Assembly (NCBI RefSeq): GCF_902859945.1
Contig: NZ_CADIKL010000020.1
Coordinates: 1-64,000, forward strand
From: Paraburkholderia caffeinitolerans
GTDB lineage: Bacteria; Pseudomonadota; Gammaproteobacteria; Burkholderiales; Burkholderiaceae
Length of the DNA: 64,000 nucleotides
Reading direction: 5' to 3'
Below are positions 15,116 through 24,636 of this stretch, piece after piece. The position numbers and the translations under genes are program-made. Position 1 is the first letter of the stretch, and every line of letters starts with the position of its first letter. The notes under the pieces were generated by a model. That model was not told the DNA's origin, searched no databases, and was given only the letters and a program-made list of their open reading frames with translations.

Positions 15116-16516
15116 TTATTCCTTTAGCGTGCCCACCATATCGGCGGGCTTGACCCATTCGTCGAACTGCTCGCTGCTCACGTGGCCGAGCGCGAGCGCG
15201 GCAGCCTTGAGCGTCGTGCCTTCCTTGTGCGCCTTCTTGGCGATCTGCGCGGCTTTGTCGTAGCCGATGTGCGGGTTGAGCGCCGTCACCAGCATCAGCG
15301 ACTCGTTGAGCAGCGTGTCGATGCGCGCGCGGTTGGGCTCGATGCCCACCGCGCAATGATCGTTGAAGGAGAGCGCGCCGTCAGCGAGCAGCCGGATCGA
15401 CTGCAGCACGTTATGCGCGATCATCGGGCGAAACACGTTTAGCTCGAAGTTGCCGCTCGCGCCGCCCACGTTCACGGCCACGTCGTTGCCAAACACCTGG
15501 CAGCACAGCATCGTAACTGCTTCGGATTGCGTAGGATTCACCTTGCCCGGCATGATCGAGCTGCCCGGCTCGTTCTCGGGGATCGAAAGTTCGCCGAGTC
15601 CGCAGCGCGGGCCGCTCGCGAGCCAGCGGATGTCGTTGGCGATTTTCATGAGGCTCGCCGCCACCGTCTTGAGCGCGCCGTGCGCGAACACCAGCGCGTC
15701 GGCGGCGGCCATCACTTCGAACTTGTTGGGCGCGGTGACGAAGGGCACGCCCGTGAGCTTCGCGATGGTTTCGGCCACCTTCTGCGCGAACTGCGGATGC
15801 GCATTCAAACCCGTGCCCACGGCGGTGCCGCCCTGCGCGAGCTCGTACAGGTGGGGCAGCGTCGACTCCACGTGCCGGATGCCCTGGTCGAGCTGCGCGA
15901 CGTAGCCCGAGAACTCCTGGCCGAGCGTGAGCGGCGTGGCGTCCTGCAGGTGCGTGCGCCCGATCTTCACGATGTCGGCGAACTGCTTCGACTTGGCTTG
16001 CAGCGTGTCGCGCAGCGTCTTCAGCGCGGGCAGCAGATGCTTGGCGATGCCGTACGCGGCGGCCACGTGCATCGCGGTGGGGAACACGTCGTTTGACGAC
16101 TGGCCGCGATTGACGTCGTCGTTCGGATGCACCTTGCGTGCCTCGCCGCGCTCGCCGCCCAGAATCTCGCTTGCGCGGTTCGCGATCACCTCGTTGAGGT
16201 TCATGTTGGTTTGCGTGCCGGAGCCCGTTTGCCAGACCGCGAGCGGGAATTCGCCGGGGTGCTTGCCTTCGATGATCTCGTCGGCAGCGGCGATGATCGC
16301 GCGCGCTTTCGTTTCGTCGAGCATGCCGAGCGAGAGATTCACTTCGGCGGCGGCGCGCTTGATCGTGGCGAGCGCGGTGATGAGCTCGGGCGACTGCTTC
16401 TCGCTCGAGATGCGGAAATTCTGCAGGGAGCGCTGCGTTTGCGCGCCCCAGAGTTGCGCGGCGGGCACGGCGATCTCGCCGAACGTGTCGCGTTCCATTC
16501 TGACGTTCCCGGTCAT
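15116..16516 (-). CDS. fumC: Fumarate hydratase, class II
   Basis: Converts fumarate to L-malate in the TCA cycle; the class II form is oxygen-stable and has no iron-sulfur cluster. The 466-residue length is standard. The family signature GSSIMPGKVN is at 318-327, the catalytic His188 is in IGRTHLQDATP, and the conserved GSGTQTNMNLNEV block is at 98-110. GGAG lies 8 bp before the ATG. An internal ATG six codons in (MERDTFGE) is where many FumC proteins begin. The gene stands alone, downstream of and in the same direction as a phospholipase D gene. Confidence 0.97.
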   Translation of the reverse strand: MTGNVRMERDTFGEIAVPAAQLWGAQTQRSLQNFRISSEKQSPELITALATIKRAAAEVNLSLGMLDETKARAIIAAADEIIEGKHPGEFPLAVWQTGSGTQTNMNLNEVIANRASEILGGERGEARKVHPNDDVNRGQSSNDVFPTAMHVAAAYGIAKHLLPALKTLRDTLQAKSKQFADIVKIGRTHLQDATPLTLGQEFSGYVAQLDQGIRHVESTLPHLYELAQGGTAVGTGLNAHPQFAQKVAETIAKLTGVPFVTAPNKFEVMAAADALVFAHGALKTVAASLMKIANDIRWLASGPRCGLGELSIPENEPGSSIMPGKVNPTQSEAVTMLCCQVFGNDVAVNVGGASGNFELNVFRPMIAHNVLQSIRLLADGALSFNDHCAVGIEPNRARIDTLLNESLMLVTALNPHIGYDKAAQIAKKAHKEGTTLKAAALALGHVSSEQFDEWVKPADMVGTLKE

Positions 16517-16568
16517 GGTGACACTCCAAGGTGAATGTGGCGCGCGCGGGAAGCCAGGCCCTGGGGGC

Positions 16569-18293
16569 TCACAACTGGCTGTCGACCGGCAACAGCAAGA
16601 ATAGTCCGGTTAGCACATTCCTGTAGAAACCCGCACCGGGGTCGAGGTTGTAGGTGCGGACCATGCCGTCTTCCTCGTCGGTCCACACGAGCGGCGACGA
16701 AATCGCGCTGCCGCGCAGCGACGCGAGCTGGGCAGGCGTCGCGAGCGAGACGCGATAGCTCACTTTCGGGGAGGTCGCGAACTGGAAGAGTTTGGCCACT
16801 TCTTGCGCGAGCGTTGGACTTTCCACGGCGAGCGCGAGCTCCGTATTCAGATTGGCCGAGCGCGGGTCGAGATTGAGCGAGCCGATCACCAGCGTGCTGT
16901 CGTCGATCACATAGGCTTTCGCGTGCAGGCTCGCGCGCGAGCGCGAACCGATCATGGGGAAGCGGCGCGCCCGCTCGGGCTTGGGCTGTACGGACTTGAA
17001 CTCGTAGAGCTCCGCGTTGGCCTCCAGCAGCGGCACGCGGTAGGGGCTGTAGCCGGCCTGCACGGCGACGGCGTCGGTGGCCGCGAGCGAATTGGTGAGG
17101 ATCGCCACGCGCACACCGCGCGCAGTGAGCGCGCGGATGGCCTGCACGCCCGCGTCGTGCGGCACGAAATACGGCGAGATGATCAGCACGCTGCTGTGCG
17201 CCTGATTGAAGCGATCGAGCAGGGAGCGCATCGCGTCGCCCATCTGGCCGCGCTCGGCGCCCGAAATTTTTTCCGGCGCGTCGGCCACGAATTCCCACTT
17301 CGCCCAGGTGAGCCCGAGTTCATTGCGCACGATCTGCTGCGCGAGCGGCGTGGCGTTGAGCGGCTTCGCGTTGTACGGGTCGGCGGTCTCGCGCCAGTGC
17401 GCGCGCAGCTCGTCGCGCGCCGCGTCGAGATCGTGCTGCTCGAACTTCTGATGGTTGAGCACGTTCAAGGGGTACGACACGCTGCTGTTCCAGTAGTCGT
17501 CGAAGCTCGCCGAGACGCTGGCCGCGACCGGCCCGGCGGTCAGCACGTCCAGATCGCGGAACTGCAGCGTTTCGCTCGCGCTGAAGTATTCGTCGCCGAG
17601 ATTGCGCCCGCCCACGATCGCGAGTTCGTTATCGACGATCGTCGCCTTGTTGTGCATGCGGCGCGTGAACTGGTCGACGTTCGTGAAGAAGTTGCGTGTT
17701 CGGCTGAACATGCTCTCGCTCGGGCTGCCGTACGGATTGAACACGCGGATCTGGATGTTCGGATGGCTGTTGAGCGCCGCCATCAGACGGTCGATGTCAC
17801 GGAAGTTCAGGTCGTCGACTAGCATGCGCACATGCACGCCATGATCGGCCGCATACAGCGCCGAGCCCAGCAGCAGCTTGCCGGTGGTGTCCTCGTTGGC
17901 GATGTAGTACTGCATGTCGAGCGTTTTCGTCGCCGCGTGCGCGAGTGCGATGCGCATCTGCAGCGAGTCGGTGCCGGTGGCGAGCAGGCGGAAGCCCGAT
18001 TCGTCGGGATGGGCGGCCACGGGCGCGGCGAGCGCGACGCCAAGCGGCGTGGCGCTCGCCTCCGAGGCGGGCAGCGCCGCCGAGGTGGCACGCTGGAACG
18101 CCGTGGCGGGCGGGCGCGTCGCGCAGGCCGCGAGCAGCGTGACGCTCAGGAGCGCAAGCAACCGGAACGAAGCGAGCGAAGGGAACGGCGCGAGCAGGCG
18201 GGGCCGGGCGCGGCGCGACGGCGCTGCGAGGGCTGCGCGCGGGGCTGCGGGTCGGGTATCGGCGGCGAAGCTCTGAACGGTATGCGCGGGCAA
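16569..18293 (-). CDS. Phospholipase D-family lipoprotein (cardiolipin-synthase-like)
   Basis: A 574-residue protein with two HKD catalytic motifs: His214/Lys216/Asp221 (MHNKATIVD) and His457/Lys459/Asp464 (LHAKAYVID), each followed by a GG or GS turn (AIVGGRN, VIGSLN). A hydrophobic segment ending LLAAC gives a lipobox with Cys57. The layout resembles ClsC/YmdC-type phospholipid synthases, and in this family the partner is often a separate protein. I place the start at TTG (18293) because AGGAGAGGAG lies 7 bp upstream. A longer ATG frame to 18467 has no ribosome site and adds 58 unlikely residues. Substrate specificity cannot be read from the sequence. Confidence 0.85.
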   Translation of the reverse strand: MPAHTVQSFAADTRPAAPRAALAAPSRRARPRLLAPFPSLASFRLLALLSVTLLAACATRPPATAFQRATSAALPASEASATPLGVALAAPVAAHPDESGFRLLATGTDSLQMRIALAHAATKTLDMQYYIANEDTTGKLLLGSALYAADHGVHVRMLVDDLNFRDIDRLMAALNSHPNIQIRVFNPYGSPSESMFSRTRNFFTNVDQFTRRMHNKATIVDNELAIVGGRNLGDEYFSASETLQFRDLDVLTAGPVAASVSASFDDYWNSSVSYPLNVLNHQKFEQHDLDAARDELRAHWRETADPYNAKPLNATPLAQQIVRNELGLTWAKWEFVADAPEKISGAERGQMGDAMRSLLDRFNQAHSSVLIISPYFVPHDAGVQAIRALTARGVRVAILTNSLAATDAVAVQAGYSPYRVPLLEANAELYEFKSVQPKPERARRFPMIGSRSRASLHAKAYVIDDSTLVIGSLNLDPRSANLNTELALAVESPTLAQEVAKLFQFATSPKVSYRVSLATPAQLASLRGSAISSPLVWTDEEDGMVRTYNLDPGAGFYRNVLTGLFLLLPVDSQL

Positions 18294-18546
18294 GCGGATT
18301 CTCCTCTCCTGGCCACCGGGGTTGGCGCACAGCGCGTGCCCCCCGGTTGCATGCGAATTTATTGGCGCTGCGGCGTCCCTAATGGTTCGCTTACGTCGTA
18401 CGCCTTTTGCCGCCGATTTTATCGGGAAGCCGTGTCGCACGGCGCTTAAGCGTGTGCGCTGCCGCAAGCCTCATTTCATGCCGGATGGAAACGTAGGCGC
18501 GCTCACTCGCCGCACACTGCGCCCATCACCTACCGAGGAGAGCGCG

Positions 18547-18933
18547 ATGGATCGGATCATGCAAGCGGGCGCGGCCGGGACTCAGGCGCGGCGCGAGGAA
18601 CTGCGCGAAGAACTGCAGATCGCGCGCGGCCACTGCCGCCTCGTACGCCGGGCGTCGGGTGGCGTGCTGGGCGTGCTCGAAGGGCGCGTGCTGATGACCG
18701 TGGAAAACGACCCGCAAGACTATTGGCTCGAGCCCGGCGAAGCTTTGCCGTTCGCGCCGGGTGAGCGGGTGTGGATCGGCGGATGGGACGAAGCGGTGCG
18801 CTGCGAGTTGTGTACGTCGTCCGCCTTGTCGGGCGAACGGTATGTGCGTGTCTTGCTTGGTTGGCTCGCGCGCCTGGCGGCACGCGCGCCGAAGCGCCCC
18901 GCCCATGTGCGGATGAGGGCGCTGCGCGGATGA
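18547..18933 (+). CDS. DUF2917 domain protein
   Basis: A 128-residue protein. Residues about 24-90 match the DUF2917 pattern: charged start, then GVLGVLEGRVLMTVENDPQDYWLEPG and EALPFAPGERVWIGGWD. It looks like a small cupin-like beta sandwich of unknown role, common in Burkholderiales. The start is the ATG preceded by GAGGAG; the reading frame extends further up without a ribosome site. It is divergent from the phospholipase D gene. Confidence 0.78.
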   Translation: MDRIMQAGAAGTQARREELREELQIARGHCRLVRRASGGVLGVLEGRVLMTVENDPQDYWLEPGEALPFAPGERVWIGGWDEAVRCELCTSSALSGERYVRVLLGWLARLAARAPKRPAHVRMRALRG

Positions 18934-19009
18934 GGCCGGGCAGGGCGGCTGGCCGGGCGGCTAAGCGCGATGCCCGCCATAGGCGGCCCTGCCTGAAGCA
19001 CAGCCGGGC

Positions 19010-19987
19010 TTATCCGCGCCGGCTGGACGCGGCCCCGGCGTTCGCGCTGCGCGCTTCGTCGGCATCGCGCTCGCTGCCGCGCGCCGGCTTGCCGGCCCAG
19101 TAGCCCGCGAGCAGCGACCCGGAGAGGTTGTGCCACACCGAGAACAGCGCGCCGGGCAGTGCGGCGAGCGGCGAGAAGTAGAGCTTGCCGAGCGTCGCCG
19201 CGAGGCCCGAGTTCTGCATCCCCACCTCGATCGCGAGCGTGCGGCACACCGATTCGTCGAAGCCGAGCAGACGCCCGCCCCAGTAGCCGCCGAGCAGACC
19301 GATGCCGTTGTGCAACACCACGCCGAGCGCGACGAGCGGGCCCACCGTGGCGATGCTCGCGTGCGTGCCGCCCACCACGGCCGCGATGATCGCGAGGATC
19401 GAGACCATCGAGACGAGCGGCAGAATCGGCTCCACGCGGCGCACGAGGCGGCCCGCAAGACGGTTCACGACGAGGCCGACGGCAATCGGCAGCGCCACGA
19501 TCTGCAGGATGCTCATGAGCATGCCGTGCACGTCGACGACGATCGAGGCGTCGACGTAAAAGCGCGTGAGGAGCGGCGTCGCAAACACGCCCACGAGCGT
19601 CGAGAGCGCGCTGATCGTCACGGAAAGCGCGACGTCGCCGCGCGCGAGATAGATCATCACGTTCGAGGCCGTTCCGCTCGCGACGCTGCCTACCAGCACC
19701 ATGCCCGCAGTGAGGTCGGGCGGCATGTGCAGCGCGTGGGCAATGACCCACGCGGCAAGCGGCATCACCAGATAGTGCAGGACGATGCCGGCGAGCACGG
19801 GCGCGGGCCGCGTAAAGACGCGCTGGAAGTCGGCGAACGACAGCGTCACGCCCATGGAGAGCATGATGATCGTCAGGAGCGTCGTGACGTGCGGCGTGAC
19901 GGGCGCGACGACGCCCGGGTTGAAGTAGGCGAAAAGCGAGACGAGGACGGCCCAGAGCGGGAACAGTCGGGTAATCGGGGCAAGCAT
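19010..19987 (-). CDS. Bile acid:sodium symporter family (BASS) transporter
   Basis: A 325-residue inner-membrane protein with about nine to ten hydrophobic helices. Family blocks seen are LTIIMLSMGVTLSFADFQRV, the crossover region LVGSVASGTASNVMIYLARGD, and the second repeat EVGMQNSGLAATLGKLYF. These carry the sodium-site Asn/Ser/Glu residues of BASS proteins. Bacterial members move organic acids such as pantoate or keto acids; the substrate here is unknown. The C-terminal 30 residues are a charged tail. It stands alone, with 401 bp of non-coding DNA upstream. Confidence 0.9.
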   Translation of the reverse strand: MLAPITRLFPLWAVLVSLFAYFNPGVVAPVTPHVTTLLTIIMLSMGVTLSFADFQRVFTRPAPVLAGIVLHYLVMPLAAWVIAHALHMPPDLTAGMVLVGSVASGTASNVMIYLARGDVALSVTISALSTLVGVFATPLLTRFYVDASIVVDVHGMLMSILQIVALPIAVGLVVNRLAGRLVRRVEPILPLVSMVSILAIIAAVVGGTHASIATVGPLVALGVVLHNGIGLLGGYWGGRLLGFDESVCRTLAIEVGMQNSGLAATLGKLYFSPLAALPGALFSVWHNLSGSLLAGYWAGKPARGSERDADEARSANAGAASSRRG

Positions 19988-20388
19988 GAGTGGGTCCGTG
20001 AGCGGGGTGTTATCGGGCGTTGTCGGGTGTTGTTGGGTTGTGCGCGCAATGTTCGCGCAGCAGGCGCGGCAACCGCACTCACGACGACGCGCCGACGCGC
20101 GCCGGCTGGCGCGGGCCGGTGCGGACGGAGTGCGATGTGATCCACGGCTGTGGCTGATGCGCCGGCCGGCGTGCGGTGCGTCGCGCGCAGCCAGGGCGGA
20201 GGCGGGGTGGCCGCTGAGTGGCGATTTTCCGGCCCTGGTTTTTTTGCGCTGGTTTTTGCCTTTGTGGGGCGGACGGCGAGCGGCGCCAGGTCCGCCATTT
20301 TAACCAGGCGTTTAACGAACTGTTCGGGGGCTCATCGGCGACGCGCCGGCAACCCGTCGGCAACCCGCCTGAACGAGCGTGCGCGGCT
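19988..20388. other. Intergenic region upstream of the BASS transporter gene
   Basis: This 401-bp gap contains no credible gene. It has a G/T-rich tract near 20000-20040 (GTTGTCGGGTGTTGTTGGGTTG) and GC-rich imperfect inverted repeats around 20095-20175. It should hold the leftward promoter of the transporter and the end of the MATE gene transcript. I see no convincing terminator, operator or riboswitch fold. Confidence 0.4.
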
Positions 20389-21807
20389 TCAGCCCGCGTG
20401 CGTTGCCGCCTCGATTTGCGCGCGCCGGCTGATGCGGTGAAAGCGCCACGTCATAAGCGCGGCCACGCTCGCGAGCCCGGCCGCGAGCCCCCACCAGAGC
20501 CCGAGCGCGCCCATCCCGAAGTGAAACGCGAGCACATAGCCGACCGGAAAGCCGATGCCCCAGTAGCCGAGCGTCGCGGCGACCATCGGAATGCGGGTGT
20601 CTTTCAGGCCGCGCAGGCAGCCGGAGCCCACGGTCTGCATGCCGTCGACGATCTGGAACAGCGCGGCCACGCCGAGCAGCGACGCCGCGAGCGCGACGGT
20701 CTGCGCGTTGGCCGGATCGTCGAGATGCAGGTAGAGCCCGACGATCCAGTGCGGCGCGAGCACCATCACGAGCGCCGACATCGACATGAAACCCACGCCC
20801 AGCGCAAGCGCGACGAAGCCCGCGTGGCGCGCCGCGCGCGGCACGCCCGCGCCGATCCAGTAACCCACGCGCACATTGGCCGCCTGGCCGATCGAGAGCG
20901 GCACCATGAACATCACCGAAGCCACGTTCAGCGCGATCTGGTGCGCGGCGAGCGGCGTCGCGCCGAGCAGGCCGGCCAGCAGGCCGGTGGCGAGAAACAG
21001 CATCGATTCCACGGCGTAGGTGATCGCCACCGGCCAGCCGATGGCGAAGAGCTCGCCCATCAGCGGCGCGGTGGGCCGCCGCGCGACCACGAAGTGCTGA
21101 TGTGACGGTCGCAGATGCAGCAGCCCCATCAGCACCAGCGTGGTGAGCCAGACGGTGATCGCGGTGGCGACCGCCGAGCCGAGAAAGCCGAGGCGCGGCA
21201 GGCCCCACGCGCCGTGAATCAGCCCGTAGTTCAGGAAGCCGTTGAAGAACACGCTGATGATCGAGATCCACAGCAGGCGCTTCGCCGCGCCGATGGCGGG
21301 CAGGAACGAGCGCATCAGCCCCACGCCGATCAGGCTGGCGGGCGCGCCCCAACGCAGCACGGCTGCGTACTCGCCCACCTGGTGGGCGAGTACGGGCGGC
21401 TCGCCGAGCGCGACCAGCAGCGGCCCCGCGAACGACAGCAGCGCGAACGCGGGCAGGGCCAGCAGCAATGACAGCGCGAAGCCGGTCCAGTAGATGTGCG
21501 GCACGCGGTGCAGGTCGTCGGCGCCGCGCGCTTGCGCGACGCTCACGCTCACCGAAGTCAGCACCCCTTGCAGCACCGTCACCACCACGAAGAACAGGTT
21601 CGCGCCGAGCCCGCCCGCCGCGAGCGCGCCCGCGCCCAGCGAGCCGAGCAGCACGGTGTCGGTCACGCTCATGGCCATCTGCGAAAGCTGGGCGATGGCG
21701 AGCGGCGCGGCGAGGCGTGCGGTGTCGGCGGCGTGGCGTTTGAGCGAGGGCGGGGCGATGGCGCGGCTCGCGTGATCGGCGCGCGCGGGAGTAGTCGGTC
21801 GGGTCAT
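20389..21807 (-). CDS. MATE-family multidrug efflux transporter (NorM-like)
   Basis: A 472-residue inner-membrane antiporter with twelve predicted helices in two six-helix halves. The MATE start pattern LAAPLAIAQLSQMAMSVTDTVLLGSLGAGALAAGGLG and the second-half equivalent PLSIGQAANVRVGYWIGAG are present. Members expel cationic drugs in exchange for sodium or protons. The start is the ATG at 21807; a TTG three codons upstream is the only alternative and neither has a clear ribosome site. No regulator is adjacent. Confidence 0.92.
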   Translation of the reverse strand: MTRPTTPARADHASRAIAPPSLKRHAADTARLAAPLAIAQLSQMAMSVTDTVLLGSLGAGALAAGGLGANLFFVVVTVLQGVLTSVSVSVAQARGADDLHRVPHIYWTGFALSLLLALPAFALLSFAGPLLVALGEPPVLAHQVGEYAAVLRWGAPASLIGVGLMRSFLPAIGAAKRLLWISIISVFFNGFLNYGLIHGAWGLPRLGFLGSAVATAITVWLTTLVLMGLLHLRPSHQHFVVARRPTAPLMGELFAIGWPVAITYAVESMLFLATGLLAGLLGATPLAAHQIALNVASVMFMVPLSIGQAANVRVGYWIGAGVPRAARHAGFVALALGVGFMSMSALVMVLAPHWIVGLYLHLDDPANAQTVALAASLLGVAALFQIVDGMQTVGSGCLRGLKDTRIPMVAATLGYWGIGFPVGYVLAFHFGMGALGLWWGLAAGLASVAALMTWRFHRISRRAQIEAATHAG

Positions 21808-21969
21808 GAAAAGCAAGCGCGGCGCGATAAATCGCGCCGCGCGTTCAGAAAGTGCGTTCGTGTCGAGTTGGGAAGCTCAATGCGAGATTACGCTTCTTTC
21901 GGACAAAAAGCACCCGGATGGTGCATCCGCTTTCGAATCTATTTCACTTTGGCCGGGGTAGCGCCTGTC

Positions 21970-22191
21970 TTACTCGGCTTCGCGCACGGCAATGCGCGTG
22001 TCGCCGAGCAGCACCGACTGGCCCGCGCGGATCTTGCACGTCTTGCGCAGTTCGACTTCGCCATCCACCTTCACGGCGCCGGAGGCGACGATCTGCTTGG
22101 CCGAGCCGCCGCTGTCGGCGAGACCGGTGATCTTCAGGAGGTTGTGGAGTTCGACGTAGTCGCCGGTGAGGGTGAAATCGAGATTGGGCAT
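21970..22191 (-). CDS. S4-domain RNA-binding protein (YbcJ-like)
   Basis: A 73-residue protein that is a single S4 RNA-binding domain: EYVELHNLLKITGLADSGGSAKQIVASGAVKVDGEVE is the region 11-46, with the usual KxxxxSG and VNG/VDG turns. YbcJ of E. coli has the same length and is linked to ribosomal or structured RNA binding. It lies between the MATE gene and the divergent helicase gene. Confidence 0.88.
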   Translation of the reverse strand: MPNLDFTLTGDYVELHNLLKITGLADSGGSAKQIVASGAVKVDGEVELRKTCKIRAGQSVLLGDTRIAVREAE

Positions 22192-22368
22192 GGCGGAAAC
22201 GAAAATCAGGGGTGCGCCGGGCAGGGCGCGCGAAGGGTAAGCATCATAAGCGATTGCGGGAGAGCGGGTGGACGTTACCTCGTTGCTTCGGCCACATCGC
22301 CGTCGCGCGCCCAAGTTGGGCGCTGAATGGCGCCAGATCACGGCAAGATCGGCGCTTGCGGACAAGAG

Positions 22369-22384
22369 GTGTATGAATATACAG
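22369..22384. promoter_or_regulatory. LexA-like SOS box ahead of the helicase gene
   Basis: GTGTATGAATATACAG fits CTGT-N8-ACAG with one mismatch (first base), and its right half extends as ATACAGTA. It ends 17 bp before the ATG at 22402, where a repressor would block transcription or early elongation. Confidence 0.55.
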
Positions 22385-22401
22385 TATGCGTCGCCGTGTC
22401 G

Positions 22402-24612
22402 ATGCCCGACGCGGCACGCGACTTCTCATTTTCACCGGATATCGCCGGATCTGCCTTGTCGACCGTCTCCACTGCCTCTCTCGCGGATTCCCTTAGCACG
22501 AACGATATCGCGCGCGAGGCGGCGTCGTACCTCGCGAAGCTCAACGACGCCCAGCGTGCCGCGGTCGAGCATGGCGGGCCGCAGGCGTTCGCGCCCGGCG
22601 CGGCGCTCCCTGCGCCGCTGCTGGTGATCGCCGGCGCGGGCTCGGGCAAGACCAACACGCTAGCGCACCGCGTCGCGCATCTGGTCGCGAACGGCGCCGA
22701 TCCGCATCGCATCCTGCTGCTGACCTTCTCGCGCCGCGCGGCGCAGGAGATGACGCGGCGCGTCGCGCGCATTGCAGCGGGTGTTTCTGGCGCAGCGGCG
22801 GCGCTGGCCCAGGGGCTCACCTGGGCAGGCACGTTCCACGGCATCGGCGCGCGTCTGCTGCGCGAATACGCCGAGCAGATCAGCCTCTCGCCAGCGTTCA
22901 CGATCAACGACCGCGAAGACTCCGCCGATCTCATGAACCTCGTGCGCCACGAACTGGGGTTGTCGGCGAAGGACAAGCGCTTTCCCGCGAAGTCGACCTG
23001 CCTCGCGATCTACTCGCGCGTCGTCAACACCGGCGACTCGCTCGCGAACGTGCTCGCGCGCTCGTTCTCATGGTGCCTCGAATGGGAGCCGCAACTGCGC
23101 GCGCTGTTCGCGGCCTATGTGGACGCCAAGCAGAAGCAGAACGTGCTCGACTACGACGACTTGCTGCTCTACTGGGCGCACATGGCCGCAGAACCGACCA
23201 TCGCGGCCGATCTGGCGGGGCGCTTCGACCATATCCTCGTCGACGAGTATCAGGACACCAACCGCCTGCAGGCGTCGATCCTGCTCGCGCTCAAGCCGGA
23301 CGGGCGCGGCCTCACCGTGGTCGGCGACGACGCCCAGGCGATCTACTCGTTTCGCGGCGCGACGGTGCGCAACATCCTCGATTTCCCGGCGCAGTTCGAT
23401 CCGCCCGCGCGTCAGGTCACGCTCGAGCGCAACTACCGCTCGACCGAACCGATCCTCGCCGCCTCGAACGCCGTGATGGACGCCGCCGCCGAGCGCTTCA
23501 CCAAGAACTTGTGGACCGACCGCGCGTCGCAGCAGCGTCCGCGCCTCGTCACGGTTGCAGACGAGGCCACTCAGGCGCGCTACGTCGTCGAGCAGATCCT
23601 GGAGGCGCGCGAGGGCGGCATGAATCTCATGCAGCAGGCGGTCCTGTTTCGCGCCGCGCACCATAGCGCGACGCTCGAAATCGAACTCGCGCGCCGCAAC
23701 ATCCCGTTCGTGAAATTCGGCGGCCTGCGTTTTCTCGATGCCGCGCATGTGAAGGACGTGCTCGCCGTGCTGCGCTGGGCCGAGAATCCGCTCGACCGCG
23801 TGGCGGGATTTCGCGTGACGCAACTGCTGCCCGGCGTCGGGCCCGCGACGGCGGCGCGCCTGCTCGATCAGGTCGCGGCCTGCACAGGGGCGTACCGCGC
23901 CGCACAGGCGCTCGCCGCATTCGCGCCGCCGCCGCGCGCGGCCGAGGACTGGCCCGCGTTTGCGACGCTCGTCGATCAGCTCGGTATGCGCGCAACGCCC
24001 TGGCCCGCCGAGTTCGAGCGTGTGCGGCGCTGGTACGAGCCGCTTCTCGAGCGCAATCACGAAGATGCCCAGGTGCGTCTCGCCGATTTGCTGCAGATGG
24101 AGAGCATCGCGAGCACCTACGCGTCGCGCGAGCGCTTCCTGACCGAGCTCACGCTCGACCCGCCCGACGCCACGAGCGCCGAGTCGGCCGATCCACTGCT
24201 CGACGAGGACTACCTGATCCTCTCGACGATCCATTCGGCCAAGGGCCAGGAGTGGCGCAACGTGTTCGTGCTCAATGGCGTGGACGGCTGCATCCCGTCC
24301 GATCTCGGCGCGGGCAGCGACGAGGAACTGGAAGAGGAGCGGCGTCTGCTTTACGTGGCGATGACGCGCGCGAAAGAGGATCTGCACATTGTCGTGCCGC
24401 AGCGCTTTTATCTGCACAACCAGGCCGCGAGCGGCGACCGTCATGTGTGGGCGTCGCGCACGCGCTTCATCGCTGCACAGATGCTGCCGCTTTTCGAGTC
24501 GAGCGCCTGGCCGCCTGCGCCGGTGGTGAGCGCGCCGAGCGCGGCGGGGCTGGCCGCCGCCGCGCGCGCGAAGGTCGAGATCGGCGCGAAGCTGCGCAAG
24601 ATGTGGGAGTAG
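22402..24612 (+). CDS. UvrD/PcrA-type ATP-dependent DNA helicase
   Basis: A 736-residue superfamily 1A helicase. Walker A GAGSGKT is at 78-84; motif Ia follows (LLTFSRRAAQEMTRRV), Walker B VDEYQDTN lies near 281, motif III is VVGDDAQAIYSFRGA and motif IV NYRSTEPIL. Motif V/VI are STIHSAKGQEW and RRLLYVAMTRAKEDL. It is 3'-5' and probably acts in DNA repair or fork restart. It has about 50 extra N-terminal residues relative to UvrD. Longer frames upstream would run through the LexA-like box, so the ATG at 22402 is preferred. The SOS-like box suggests damage induction, as for uvrD in E. coli. Confidence 0.9.
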   Translation: MPDAARDFSFSPDIAGSALSTVSTASLADSLSTNDIAREAASYLAKLNDAQRAAVEHGGPQAFAPGAALPAPLLVIAGAGSGKTNTLAHRVAHLVANGADPHRILLLTFSRRAAQEMTRRVARIAAGVSGAAAALAQGLTWAGTFHGIGARLLREYAEQISLSPAFTINDREDSADLMNLVRHELGLSAKDKRFPAKSTCLAIYSRVVNTGDSLANVLARSFSWCLEWEPQLRALFAAYVDAKQKQNVLDYDDLLLYWAHMAAEPTIAADLAGRFDHILVDEYQDTNRLQASILLALKPDGRGLTVVGDDAQAIYSFRGATVRNILDFPAQFDPPARQVTLERNYRSTEPILAASNAVMDAAAERFTKNLWTDRASQQRPRLVTVADEATQARYVVEQILEAREGGMNLMQQAVLFRAAHHSATLEIELARRNIPFVKFGGLRFLDAAHVKDVLAVLRWAENPLDRVAGFRVTQLLPGVGPATAARLLDQVAACTGAYRAAQALAAFAPPPRAAEDWPAFATLVDQLGMRATPWPAEFERVRRWYEPLLERNHEDAQVRLADLLQMESIASTYASRERFLTELTLDPPDATSAESADPLLDEDYLILSTIHSAKGQEWRNVFVLNGVDGCIPSDLGAGSDEELEEERRLLYVAMTRAKEDLHIVVPQRFYLHNQAASGDRHVWASRTRFIAAQMLPLFESSAWPPAPVVSAPSAAGLAAAARAKVEIGAKLRKMWE

Positions 24613-24636
24613 GGCTGGGCCCTCGCCTTGAGCGGA

